Of a stretch of DNA of 6,730 bases, positions 1-5,496 are shown one piece after another (position 1 is the stretch's first letter; each line of letters begins with the position of its first letter). A program made the translations under genes and the position numbers. Source of the stretch: an uncultured Clostridia bacterium (GTDB lineage Bacteria > Bacillota > Clostridia > Oscillospirales > Acutalibacteraceae); contig CANQLQ010000111.1 of NCBI GenBank assembly GCA_947624755.1, positions 1 to 6,730 of the forward strand, in the 5' to 3' direction. The notes below the pieces were generated by a model. That model saw only the letters and a program-made list of their open reading frames with translations. It was not told where the DNA came from and searched no databases.

Positions 1-32
1 CCCGTGGGCGACCACATGGGGTCGCCCCTACG
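1..32. repeat. REP-like GC-rich inverted repeat, cut by the window edge
   Basis: GGGCGACC (6-13) and GGTCGCCC (20-27) form an 8-bp stem with a 6-nt loop, followed by CCTACG. The block is much richer in G and C than the surrounding AT-rich spacer. It resembles the short GGGCGACC-type palindromes scattered between genes in some gut Clostridia; that comparison is from memory, not from a search. It has no coding signal, and its left boundary cannot be seen. Confidence 0.45.
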
Positions 33-189
33 CGTACAATGGGTTAGTATCAAGACTCATATAAATCTTCCCTGTGTAGCCGCCGTGGACGATGCTCACT
101 GAATAAAATTTTTATAGTTAATAACGCAAGTCGTTTCGCGGCGTAAGAGTAAAAGACTAATAAATCTACCTCGCGTAACTCGTGCAGGC

Positions 190-219
190 GATGCCTGCCG
201 ATGCCTGCCGATGCCCGCC
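190..219. repeat. 10-bp tandem repeat, three units
   Basis: GATGCCTGCC occurs at 190-199 and 200-209, and GATGCCCGCC at 210-219, head to tail. It lies between the operon terminator and the left-edge repeat in a stretch (1-235) with no supportable gene. Three short units suggest slippage or the remnant of a small intergenic element. Confidence 0.6.
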
Positions 220-235
220 CTGCGGACACAAACAA

Positions 236-279
236 AAACCGGAGACAAGGCATGAAGCCCTCTCCGGTTTGCTTTTTTT
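236..279 (-). terminator. Bidirectional intrinsic terminator ending the thiamine-uptake operon
   Basis: AAACCGGAGA (236-245) and TCTCCGGTTT (261-270) pair perfectly over 10 bp, with a further GGC/GCC pairing inside the loop. Read on the minus strand, the stem follows the ATPase stop codon by about 50 nt and is trailed by TTTTTGTTTG, so it should end the operon. Read on the plus strand it is followed by seven T (273-279), so it can also stop transcription coming from the left. Confidence 0.85.
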
Positions 280-317
280 CATATAGGTTTGTCGTACAAG
301 CTGATAATAACCCATTA

Positions 318-1061
318 CTACATTTTCAGCGCTTCGATTATTCTTCTTTTATACCCGATAAACTCTTCGGTCATTGTAAAATCATTTGTTCTCGGCTTAG
401 GTTCATTAATTACGATTTCGTTTGTAATTTTACCCGGCGCTCCGGAAAGAATATAAACCCTGTCGGAAAGAAGAATCGCCTCGTCAATATCGTGCGTAAC
501 GAAAAGCGTTGAAAGCTTTATCTTCTGCATAATATTAAGATACCATTCATGAATTGCGCTTTTGGTTATAGTGTCGAGTGCGCTGAACGGCTCATCAAGA
601 AGAGCAACACCTTCGGAAGAAAGATAGGTGCGAAGAAGCGCCGCTCTTTGACGCATACCGCCCGAAAGCTGCGAAGGATATTTTTGCTCAGTACCCTCAA
701 GACCAAAGGTTTCAAAAAGCGGCAGAGCTTTATCCCTTGCGGCCTTTTTCTTCATACCCTTTTTTATTACAAGCGGCAGACAGATATTGTCAAGTACGCT
801 GTAGTAGGGAAGAAGGAGATCCTTTTGCAGCATATAGCTTATTTCTCCGGGCTTTCCGGTTACATCCTTGTCGTTGAGAAGGACTTTACCGCTGTCGGGA
901 GAGTAAAGACCGGAAATAACATTGAAAAGCGTTGTTTTGCCGCTTCCGCTGACACCGAGAAGGCAGACAATTTCACCTTCTTCAAGATGAATTGATATAT
1001 CATCTATAACCGTTCTGTTACCGAAGCTTTTTTTAATTTTTTCTGTTTTAAGATATCCCAT
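318..1061 (-). CDS. thiZ: ABC transporter ATPase for thiamine pyrimidine precursor (ThiZ-like)
   Basis: Cytoplasmic ATPase subunit that should power import of a thiamine precursor through the neighbouring ThiX-like permease. The 247-residue protein has all the nucleotide-binding motifs: Walker A GVSGSGKTT (36-44), Q-loop Gln79 in YMLQKD, signature LSGGM (132-136), Walker B VALLDEP (152-158) with Glu157 as catalytic base, D-loop SALD (160-163) and the switch His190 in VTHD. Length and the PYYSVLDN stretch after the Q-loop fit the nitrate/sulfonate/taurine-type group to which ThiZ belongs. The ATG lies 3 nt after the stop of the binding-protein gene and has no clear ribosome binding site, which suggests translational coupling. 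It is the last gene before the terminator at 236-279. The transporter role comes from the operon; the ATPase alone could serve sulfonate uptake. Confidence 0.9.
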   Translation of the reverse strand: MGYLKTEKIKKSFGNRTVIDDISIHLEEGEIVCLLGVSGSGKTTLFNVISGLYSPDSGKVLLNDKDVTGKPGEISYMLQKDLLLPYYSVLDNICLPLVIKKGMKKKAARDKALPLFETFGLEGTEQKYPSQLSGGMRQRAALLRTYLSSEGVALLDEPFSALDTITKSAIHEWYLNIMQKIKLSTLFVTHDIDEAILLSDRVYILSGAPGKITNEIVINEPKPRTNDFTMTEEFIGYKRRIIEALKM

Positions 1062-1064
1062 AGC

Positions 1065-2063
1065 TTATGAAAGAAAATCGTTTGTAAAGCCTGTGCCTGC
1101 GGGAAGTTCTTTTTCGATAAGCTTGTTATCCCAAAGCCATTTATAGAAGCCGTCCCATCTTTCGGCGTCGAAAACACCCCAGCTTTCAGCGTCGTCAATG
1201 TATCTTTTTGAAAGCCACTTCTGACTCTCTGTGACGAGCTCTTCGCTGTCTTTAAGCGAACCTGTTGTGTCGCCTTCAATAAGCATCTTTGCAGCTTCTT
1301 CGGGATTTTCCGCTGCAAATTCATATCCCTTCTTTGTTGCTCTAAGGAAAGCTTTTGCCGTTTCGGGATCATCTTTAAGGAAGGCGTCGTTTGCTATGAG
1401 CGTCGGTGAATAATAGTCAAACACTTTGTCAATATCAATAAAATTGAAATAGTCAAAATCAAAGTCTTGAACTTCTGCATTGATTCCGCCCCAGCCGTAG
1501 TAGATCCAGATTGCATCCGTATCTTTGTTCTTGAGCGCGCCTGCCTCGTCTGTAGGTACATTCGGAAGAAGTTTAACCTTGCTGAAATCGCCGCCGTCTT
1601 TTTCCATAACCGACTTGATTATTGCAAGTTCGATCGGGCTTTCCCAAGTTGAGTATGTTTTGCCTTCAAGACCTTTTGGGGTATCAATACCTTCGCCCTT
1701 TCTTGAAATGATGCCTGACGTGTTGTGCTGAACAATGGCGGCAACGGCAGTTACTTCAAGAGGATTTTCCTGAGTATATGAGGGAACGATAGTGTCCTGA
1801 AAACTTACCGCAAACTGTGCCTGACCTGCCGCGCACATAAGCTCTGCGCTGTTTTCAACGGGCTGAACGATTGTTACGTCAAGACCTTCTTGTTCATAAT
1901 AGCCTTGTGCCTGAGCGACATAAAGTCCGGTATGGTTAGTGTTCGGTGCCCAGTCAAGGCATACTGTAATTGCCTTTTTTTCTATTTTCTCTTCCGAGCC
2001 TGAGCAGGCTGCAAGAGTAAAAAGAAGTGTGAGTGCAAGAAGCACGGAAATGATTTTTTTCAT
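1065..2063 (-). CDS. thiY: Thiamine-precursor binding lipoprotein, NMT1/THI5-like (ThiY)
   Basis: Extracellular solute-binding lipoprotein that should capture a thiamine pyrimidine precursor (in characterised ThiY, formylaminopyrimidine) for the ThiX/ThiZ importer. The N-terminus is a lipoprotein signal: MKK, a hydrophobic stretch to about residue 17, then lipobox LAAC with Cys20 as the lipidated residue. The motif LDWAPNTNHTGLYVA (36-50) is the hallmark of the NMT1/THI5 family and begins the mature lobe; YYGWGGI is another family-like stretch. The full length of 332 residues fits this class. The start is fixed by CGGAGGA at 2071-2077, eight bases ahead of the ATG. It lies 35 nt after the permease gene and 3 nt before the ATPase gene. 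HMP or another pyrimidine could be the true ligand; THI5-type synthase activity is unlikely given the secretion signal. Confidence 0.93.
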   Translation of the reverse strand: MKKIISVLLALTLLFTLAACSGSEEKIEKKAITVCLDWAPNTNHTGLYVAQAQGYYEQEGLDVTIVQPVENSAELMCAAGQAQFAVSFQDTIVPSYTQENPLEVTAVAAIVQHNTSGIISRKGEGIDTPKGLEGKTYSTWESPIELAIIKSVMEKDGGDFSKVKLLPNVPTDEAGALKNKDTDAIWIYYGWGGINAEVQDFDFDYFNFIDIDKVFDYYSPTLIANDAFLKDDPETAKAFLRATKKGYEFAAENPEEAAKMLIEGDTTGSLKDSEELVTESQKWLSKRYIDDAESWGVFDAERWDGFYKWLWDNKLIEKELPAGTGFTNDFLS

Positions 2064-2098
2064 TAATTATTCCTCCGTTTAAATTTGTTTTTGTCTTA

Positions 2099-2875
2099 TT
2101 AATCATTTTTGCGTTCGGCGTTTTCCCACGGCATTGAAAGCTTTCTGATTAGTGAGATGAGCATCATCAAAAGAAGGCTTATCACCGAAATGAATATTAT
2201 CACAGAGAACATTTTGTCGAATGCATAAGCTTTTTTAACCCTTGTCATATAAACGCCGAGTCCTTCAAAGCCACCGAGCCATTCGGAAATAACGGCGCCC
2301 ACGACCGCATAGGAAGCCGAAACTTTAAGTCCCGAAAAGAACTGACCTATAGCAGAAGGCAATTTGATATAGCGAAAAATTTTAAGCCTTCCTCCGCCCA
2401 TACTCCGAATTAAATTTACCGCATCTTCATCTGCGCTGCGGTAGCCGTCAAGAAGTGAAATTGTTATCGGGAAAAATGTTGTAATTACAACAAGGGTGAT
2501 CTTCGGCGCCATTTCAAAGCCCATCCACAAAACAAGAAGCGGCGCGATAGCAATTGTCGGTATGGTCTGAGTAATTACAAGAAGCGGATAAATCGCCTTG
2601 TATAAAAACGGAAACCTGTCCATAAGCGTTGCAATAACGAAAGCCAGAGCTATTCCGATAACAAGACCGTAAAGCGCCTCCTGCAAGGTTACCGCCGCGT
2701 GCTTCATAAGAATTGAAAAATCGCCTACGAACGCTTTTACAACTTTTACGGGCGACGGCAGCATATAGGCCGGAATAATTTCACCCTCGCTGACAAGCAG
2801 CCACGCGATGACCACCGCCGCAATTGAAACGAAGGGAGCGGACTTACTTATGGTGTTTTGTAACTTTTTTGTCAA
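2099..2875 (-). CDS. thiX: ABC transporter permease for thiamine precursor (ThiX-like)
   Basis: Integral membrane subunit of the importer. With the start chosen here it has 258 residues, a first hydrophobic segment at about 14-28 and several more to the C-terminus. The EAA loop that docks onto the ATPase is at about 149-176, with IRSMGGGRLKIF followed by KLPSAI, typical of the binding-protein-dependent permease family. No ATG exists near the N-terminus. I chose TTG at 2875 because the GAGGGTGG stretch upstream can act as a ribosome binding site and the protein then begins MTKKLQN; GTG at 2890 or 2887 and TTG at 2908 are alternatives. The gene overlaps the end of the thiamine-binding gene by about 32 nt in another frame, so translation is probably coupled. 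Function is assigned from the family plus the TPP riboswitch and the ThiY neighbour. Confidence 0.88.
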   Translation of the reverse strand: MTKKLQNTISKSAPFVSIAAVVIAWLLVSEGEIIPAYMLPSPVKVVKAFVGDFSILMKHAAVTLQEALYGLVIGIALAFVIATLMDRFPFLYKAIYPLLVITQTIPTIAIAPLLVLWMGFEMAPKITLVVITTFFPITISLLDGYRSADEDAVNLIRSMGGGRLKIFRYIKLPSAIGQFFSGLKVSASYAVVGAVISEWLGGFEGLGVYMTRVKKAYAFDKMFSVIIFISVISLLLMMLISLIRKLSMPWENAERKND

Positions 2876-3143
2876 TTGTAAGCACACCACCCTCAGGCTT
2901 GTAAACAACCTTTACATAAGCCGAAACCGAAGCACAGCCGGCTTTAACCGCAACCTTTTGACATTCCTTTACAATGTCCATAAGCTCGTCATAGCTGTCG
3001 CCTTCAATTGTCGTTTCAAACGGACCGACATAATAATTGTTACCCGTGCTTTTGATGTAGTCAATGACTTCATCAACAATACGGATAAGCTCGTCCTCGC
3101 TTTCAACTTGCGGTAAAACTTGAATTGCTACACTCGCTGTCAT
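2844..3143 (-). CDS. Thiamine-binding small protein, YkoF/MTH1187 (DUF77) family
   Basis: A 99-residue protein beginning MTASVAIQVLPQ, with the pattern of the MTH1187/YkoF-like family: an N-terminal strand, the acidic helix EDELIRIVDEVIDYIKSTG, YYVGPFETTIEG (about 40-51), a second helix DELMDIVKECQKVAVKAG and a final strand SAYVKVVYKP. Family members fold as ferredoxin-like domains, and YkoF binds thiamine; they often accompany thiamine-uptake genes. No signal peptide is seen, so it should be cytoplasmic. The ATG at 3143 is preceded by AAGGAGG (3152-3158), which decides against the longer reading from 3209, since that would run through the riboswitch terminator. It is the first gene after the TPP riboswitch and overlaps the permease start. 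It may hold or deliver the thiamine compound; its exact role is unknown. Confidence 0.88.
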   Translation of the reverse strand: MTASVAIQVLPQVESEDELIRIVDEVIDYIKSTGNNYYVGPFETTIEGDSYDELMDIVKECQKVAVKAGCASVSAYVKVVYKPEGGVLTIDKKVTKHHK

Positions 3144-3158
3144 TATAATGACCTCCTT

Positions 3159-3192
3159 AAAAATAAAATTCGCCACGGATAACCTCCATGGC
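3159..3192 (-). terminator. Riboswitch-controlled intrinsic terminator
   Basis: On the minus strand GCCATGGA and TCCGTGGC (plus-strand coordinates 3192-3185 and 3179-3172) form an 8-bp stem with one G·U pair and a 5-nt loop, followed by AATTTTATTTTT. It lies between the TPP aptamer and the first ribosome binding site. The aptamer segment CGGATAA (3233-3227) is complementary to TTATCCG (3182-3176), which spans the loop and 3' arm, giving an antiterminator when TPP is absent. Confidence 0.8.
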
Positions 3193-3209
3193 AAAAAGTC
3201 CTTTTTCAT

Positions 3210-3297
3210 AACTTCCTACGTCGGCATTATCCGAATCAGGTTAAGGGTCAAAGGCAACCAGCCTTTTTCTCAGCCGAATTTCATCAGCTCCCCTGTT
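3210..3297 (-). promoter_or_regulatory. TPP (THI-element) riboswitch aptamer
   Basis: On the minus strand the conserved TPP aptamer blocks occur in order: AGGGGAGCTGATGA, GGCTGAGA, the P3 extension AAAGGC/GCCTTT, then GACCCTTAACCTGA and GGATAATGCCGACGTAGGAA. AAC at the 5' end pairs with GTT at the 3' end to close P1. It sits in the leader of the thiamine-uptake operon, just downstream of a good promoter. Binding of thiamine pyrophosphate should free the terminator at 3159-3192 and switch the operon off when thiamine is plentiful. Confidence 0.97.
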
Positions 3298-3314
3298 TAT
3301 TGTGGCGTGTATTT

Positions 3315-3343
3315 ATATTAGCATTATTAAAAGAATTTGTCAA
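3315..3343 (-). promoter_or_regulatory. Sigma-A promoter of the thiamine-uptake operon
   Basis: On the minus strand TTGACA (3343-3338) and TAATAT (3320-3315) are separated by exactly 17 bp, with TG one base before the -10 box (extended -10). The transcript should start around 3308, about 12 nt ahead of the TPP aptamer. Confidence 0.88.
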
Positions 3344-3547
3344 TATTTTTCTGTCTGCAAAGACTAATTTGTGTATTGCCCAAGTATTTTGGTAAAGTAT
3401 TACGGAAAATTTGCAGGCAAGATATTAAGCCTTAATCAGAGGTTACTTAATATAATTCTAAAAACAACTTATTTTTTGTTGGTTTTATTTGGAAAAAAGT
3501 TTAAATAACGATTGTAAAAAATATTTTTTTAATTATAATATGTATCG
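3344..3547. other. Divergent AT-rich intergenic region without a gene
   Basis: No ORF with a ribosome binding site is seen on either strand. It separates the leftward thiamine operon from the rightward alcohol dehydrogenase. It contains CTGCAAA (3355-3361) facing TTTGCAG (3410-3416), a promoter-like block at 3424-3456, and a weak candidate promoter TTGTAA (3512-3517), 16 bp, TATAAT (3534-3539) directed toward the dehydrogenase gene. Confidence 0.5.
3424..3456 (+). promoter_or_regulatory. Degenerate copy of the small-peptide promoter element
   Basis: ATTAAG (3424-3429), ATCAGA (3435-3440) and CTTAAT (3446-3451) stand in 11-bp phase, and a TATAAT box (3451-3456) shares its first T with the third hexamer. 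This is the same layout as ahead of the four small peptide genes, but the central hexamer has lost its match to TTTAAG. No small ORF follows. It could drive a long leader toward the alcohol dehydrogenase gene or be a decayed cassette. Confidence 0.35.
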
Positions 3548-3595
3548 GATATAAATGTATATTTTGCTTTTATTTGCACTATAATCATTTATATC
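3548..3595 (+). promoter_or_regulatory. Inverted repeat enclosing a TATAAT box
   Basis: GATATAAATG (3548-3557) and CATTTATATC (3586-3595) are perfect 10-bp inverted arms separated by 28 bp, and TATAAT lies at 3580-3585 between them. No good -35 box sits at the right distance. The arms may be a paired operator for the dehydrogenase promoter, or an RNA hairpin if transcription begins farther upstream near 3546. Confidence 0.4.
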
Positions 3596-3597
3596 TA

Positions 3598-3708
3598 AAC
3601 GAAAGAGACCCCTGCCTTTTAAAGCGGCGGGTTATGCTTTCGTTTTTCGGCGACAGTATAATCAATCTGCCGCCGAAAGGTTAATAACGGCGCTTTGCGT
3701 CTTATTAA
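3598..3708 (+). promoter_or_regulatory. Structured leader with terminator-like hairpin upstream of alcohol dehydrogenase
   Basis: Three hairpins follow one another. The first is AACGAAAG (3598-3605) with CTTTCGTT (3637-3644), an inner CCTGCC/GGCGGG stem, and a T-run at 3643-3647. The second is TTTCGGCG (3645-3652) with CGCCGAAA (3671-3678) plus an inner CAG/CTG. The third is TTAATAA (3681-3687) with TTATTAA (3702-3708) and an inner GGCGC/GCGTC. CTTTCG of the first hairpin could instead pair with CGAAAG near 3674-3679, so the first two can compete. No plus-strand gene lies upstream to be terminated, so attenuation of the dehydrogenase is a reasonable inference. I do not recognise a known riboswitch class. 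Confidence 0.5.
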
Positions 3709-3756
3709 ATGCATACAAAAAGCAGTAATAAACTGCCCAGAAGGAGGAAAATTATT

Positions 3757-4932
3757 ATGGCAAGATTTACTATCCCAAGAGACCTTTACCACGGTGCAGG
3801 TGCATTGGATGCGCTAAAGACACTCAAAGGTAAAAAGGCAATCATCGTCACAGGCGGCGGAAGCATGAAGCGTTTCGGTTTTCTTGACACTGTTGAAGCT
3901 TACCTTAAAGAGGCAGGAATTGAAGTTAAGCTTTTTGAAGGCGTTGAGCCTGACCCGTCGGTTGAAACTGTTATGCGCGGCGCAGCCGTCATGACAGAAT
4001 TTGAACCGGACTGGATCGTTGCAATCGGCGGCGGCTCACCTATTGATGCCGCAAAAGCTATGTGGGCATTCTATGAATATCCCGAAACTTCTTTTGAAAA
4101 TCTTTGCGTTCCGTTCAATTTCCCGGCGCTTAGAACCAAAGCCCGGTTCTGTGCTATTCCGTCAACTTCAGGTACGGCGACAGAAGTTACGGCTTTCTCT
4201 GTTATCACCGATTACTCAAAAGGAATTAAATATCCTCTCGCTGACTTTAACATAACTCCCGATGTTGCTATCGTAGATCCCGCACTTGCAGAAACGATGC
4301 CTCAAAAGCTTACCGCTTTCACGGGCATGGACGCCATGACTCACGCGATTGAAGCTTATGTTTCAACTCTTCATAACGATTACACAGATGCTCTTGCCCT
4401 TCACGCGATAAAGATGATCAGCAATGACCTTGTTGATTCTTACAACGGCGATATGGCGGCAAGGGACAGAATGCACAATGCACAGTGCCTCGCAGGTATG
4501 GCATTTTCAAATGCACTTCTCGGAATCGTTCATTCAATGGCTCACAAGACGGGGGCTGCATACAAAGGCGGACACATCGTTCACGGCTGTGCAAACGCTA
4601 TGTACCTTCCCAAGGTAATAAAATATAACTCTGCCGAACCAAGCGCAGCAAAGAGATATGAAGAAATTTCAGCTTTTCTCGGACTTGAGCCGACAGTTGA
4701 TGCTCTCATCACTCATATCCGGAACATGAATACAAAACTCAACATTCCGACCTGCATTAAAGAATATGAGGGCGGAATTATTGATGAAACAGAATTTCTT
4801 GAAAAGCTTGACAAGATCGCAGAGCTTGCCGTCGGCGACGCATGTACAGGTTCAAATCCGAGAAGCATTGACCCGTCTCAAATGGCAAAACTGCTCAAAT
4901 GCTGTTTCTATGACGAAGAAGTAGATTTTTAA
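3757..4932 (+). CDS. Iron-containing alcohol dehydrogenase (butanol dehydrogenase-like)
   Basis: Cytoplasmic oxidoreductase that should reduce an aldehyde to an alcohol with NAD(P)H, as in fermentative redox balancing. The 391-residue protein is full length for group III Fe-dependent dehydrogenases. Visible motifs are GGGSMKRFG (33-41) and GGGSPIDAAK (91-100) for dinucleotide binding, STSGTATE (136-143), and the metal site: Asp192 and His196 in GMDAMTHAIEAY, His259 in HSMAHKTGA, and His276 in VHGCANAM. The small residues and Ser in GGGSMK, where NAD-specific relatives often carry Asp, hint at NADPH. The last histidine stretch (KGGHIVHG) is 3 residues longer than in FucO-type enzymes, with His273 as an alternative ligand. 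The start at 3757 follows AAGGAGG (3741-3747) by 9 nt; the in-frame ATG at 3709 would add 16 basic residues and lacks a binding site. The gene stands alone behind a structured leader. The true substrate cannot be read from sequence. Confidence 0.93.
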   Translation: MARFTIPRDLYHGAGALDALKTLKGKKAIIVTGGGSMKRFGFLDTVEAYLKEAGIEVKLFEGVEPDPSVETVMRGAAVMTEFEPDWIVAIGGGSPIDAAKAMWAFYEYPETSFENLCVPFNFPALRTKARFCAIPSTSGTATEVTAFSVITDYSKGIKYPLADFNITPDVAIVDPALAETMPQKLTAFTGMDAMTHAIEAYVSTLHNDYTDALALHAIKMISNDLVDSYNGDMAARDRMHNAQCLAGMAFSNALLGIVHSMAHKTGAAYKGGHIVHGCANAMYLPKVIKYNSAEPSAAKRYEEISAFLGLEPTVDALITHIRNMNTKLNIPTCIKEYEGGIIDETEFLEKLDKIAELAVGDACTGSNPRSIDPSQMAKLLKCCFYDEEVDF

Positions 4933-4946
4933 AAAATATTCCCTTT

Positions 4947-4985
4947 AAAACATAACAAAGAGCATTGTTTCCGTTTTAGATTTTT
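4947..4985 (+). terminator. Weak candidate terminator after alcohol dehydrogenase
   Basis: AAAAC (4947-4951) with GTTTT (4973-4977) and AACAA (4954-4958) with TTGTT (4965-4969) make an interrupted AT-rich stem, followed by a T-run ending at 4985. It is the only hairpin-plus-T candidate between the dehydrogenase stop and the next promoter. It is weak, so some read-through into the first peptide cassette is possible. Confidence 0.35.
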
Positions 4986-5015
4986 AAGGTTTCTTTAAGG
5001 TATAATTAATAAAAT
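4983..5015 (+). promoter_or_regulatory. Promoter of peptide cassette 1 with 11-bp direct repeats
   Basis: TTTAAG (4983-4988), TTTAAG (4994-4999) and ATTAAT (5005-5010) lie in 11-bp phase, followed by the -10 box TAAAAT (5010-5015). The first two match the NTTAAG-N5-WTTAAG pattern known for the response regulator CiaR and resemble OmpR/PhoB-family sites generally. No -35 box is seen, which fits activator-dependent transcription. TATAAT at 5001-5006 is a possible alternative -10, but the other cassettes lack it. Confidence 0.75.
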
Positions 5016-5024
5016 GAAAACAAA

Positions 5025-5050
5025 GTTAAGAGTATTTAAAAATTCTTAAC
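5025..5050 (+). promoter_or_regulatory. 5'-terminal mRNA stem of cassette 1
   Basis: GTTAAGA (5025-5031) and TCTTAAC (5044-5050) pair over 7 bp (9 with a G·U and an A-T pair inside). The stem starts 9 nt after the -10 box, at or within a few bases of the expected transcript start. Such 5' stems can protect mRNA from decay. Confidence 0.65.
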
Positions 5051-5080
5051 CTAATAAAAATTTGAAAGTAGGTGTACAGA

Positions 5081-5227
5081 ATGGCAGCAGAATCAACCAC
5101 TACAGTAATCGACGTAGTAGAAACAGGAGTTAAGAGCGCTTTTGATAAATTCATCGATGCAATTAAAGCAGCTCTTCAGCAGTTCGTTGATGCTCTCAAG
5201 GCTATGCTTGGCAATCTTCTTGCATAA
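5081..5227 (+). CDS. Small amphipathic helical peptide 1 (48 aa), unknown function
   Basis: Not a family I recognise. The peptide begins MAAESTTTVIDVVETG, an acidic and polar part (net about -3), followed by one long amphipathic helix from residue 17. Hydrophobic residues V17, F21, F24, I28, L32, F35, L39, M42 and L46 follow 3-4 spacing, and lysines and aspartates fill the other face (net about +1). It has no Cys, Trp, Tyr, His or Arg and no signal peptide. The start is supported by AGGTG (5070-5074), 6 nt upstream, and by the matching start of peptide 2. From VK onward it shares 18 of 26 positions with peptide 2, including KFIDA-x-KAAL. It has its own promoter, leader stem and terminator. 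Candidate roles are a secreted membrane-active or signalling peptide, or an intracellular helical partner; the sequence does not decide. Confidence 0.85.
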   Translation: MAAESTTTVIDVVETGVKSAFDKFIDAIKAALQQFVDALKAMLGNLLA

Positions 5228-5272
5228 TTGATATCCTTGAAATAATGCATCTTGACTAATTATTAGTCATAT

Positions 5273-5308
5273 AAAAATGGCGTTGTAATGCAATGCCATT
5301 TTTACTTT
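5273..5308 (+). terminator. Terminator of peptide cassette 1
   Basis: AAAAATGGCGTTG (5273-5285) pairs with CAATGCCATTTTT (5291-5303) through 13 bp with one G·U, and the loop is 5 nt. ACTTT continues the T-rich tail. It is clearly related to the terminator of cassette 2 (GGCGTTG...CAATGCC...TTTTTACTTT). A separate 8-bp palindrome, GACTAATTATTAGTC with one more flanking pair, sits just before it at 5253-5269. Confidence 0.88.
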
Positions 5309-5336
5309 ATAATAAAATTTTAACTTTTTCGTCTTG

Positions 5337-5388
5337 TAAGGAATCACTGATTAATACAAGCTGCCTTGACTTAATCAGTGATTCCTTA
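5337..5388. repeat. Perfect 18-bp inverted repeat, possible MITE-like or REP-like element
   Basis: TAAGGAATCACTGATTAA (5337-5354) and TTAATCAGTGATTCCTTA (5371-5388) are perfect inverted arms. The 16-nt centre contains a nested CAAG/CTTG stem with a 4-nt loop. It lies between the terminator of cassette 1 and the promoter of cassette 2, has no T-run, and has no counterpart in the other spacers. A tiny insertion element or a structured processing site are both possible. The rest of 5228-5547 holds only the terminator, promoter and leader annotated separately. Confidence 0.7.
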
Positions 5389-5454
5389 GTATATGTATTA
5401 AACTTCTACAAAATTTTCTAATATTTTTTAAAAAATATATCTTCAAGAAGATTT

Positions 5455-5487
5455 TTTAAGGTTAATTTAAGGTTGCCTTAATAAAAT
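5455..5487 (+). promoter_or_regulatory. Promoter of peptide cassette 2 with 11-bp direct repeats
   Basis: TTTAAG (5455-5460), TTTAAG (5466-5471) and CTTAAT (5477-5482) lie in 11-bp phase, then -10 TAAAAT (5482-5487). The 10-nt distance from the second hexamer to the -10 is the same as in the other cassettes. There is no -35 consensus. This copy fits the shared pattern best. Confidence 0.78.
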
Positions 5488-5496
5488 CTTAATAAA

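Noticed and set aside
50..253. 67-codon minus-strand ORF in the left spacer
   Set aside because: Its start lies inside the loop of the operon terminator hairpin, it has no ribosome binding site, it runs through the 10-bp tandem repeat, and its arginine-rich composition looks like random reading of repeat DNA.
549..995. 148-codon plus-strand ORF antisense to the ATPase gene
   Set aside because: The opposite strand encodes a full ABC ATPase with all motifs; this frame has no domain, no ribosome binding site and shadow-type composition.
1004..1372. 122-codon minus-strand ORF overlapping the binding-protein gene in another frame
   Set aside because: The main frame gives an intact ThiY-like protein; this is an out-of-frame shadow.
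3144..3209. Longer start at 3209 for the thiamine-binding protein
   Set aside because: The extension is translated from the riboswitch terminator, while a perfect AAGGAGG stands ahead of the ATG at 3143.
3709..3756. Upstream in-frame ATG for the alcohol dehydrogenase
   Set aside because: The AAGGAGG at 3741-3747 serves the ATG at 3757; the extra 16 residues are basic, unlike the family, and the upstream ATG abuts a leader hairpin with no binding site.
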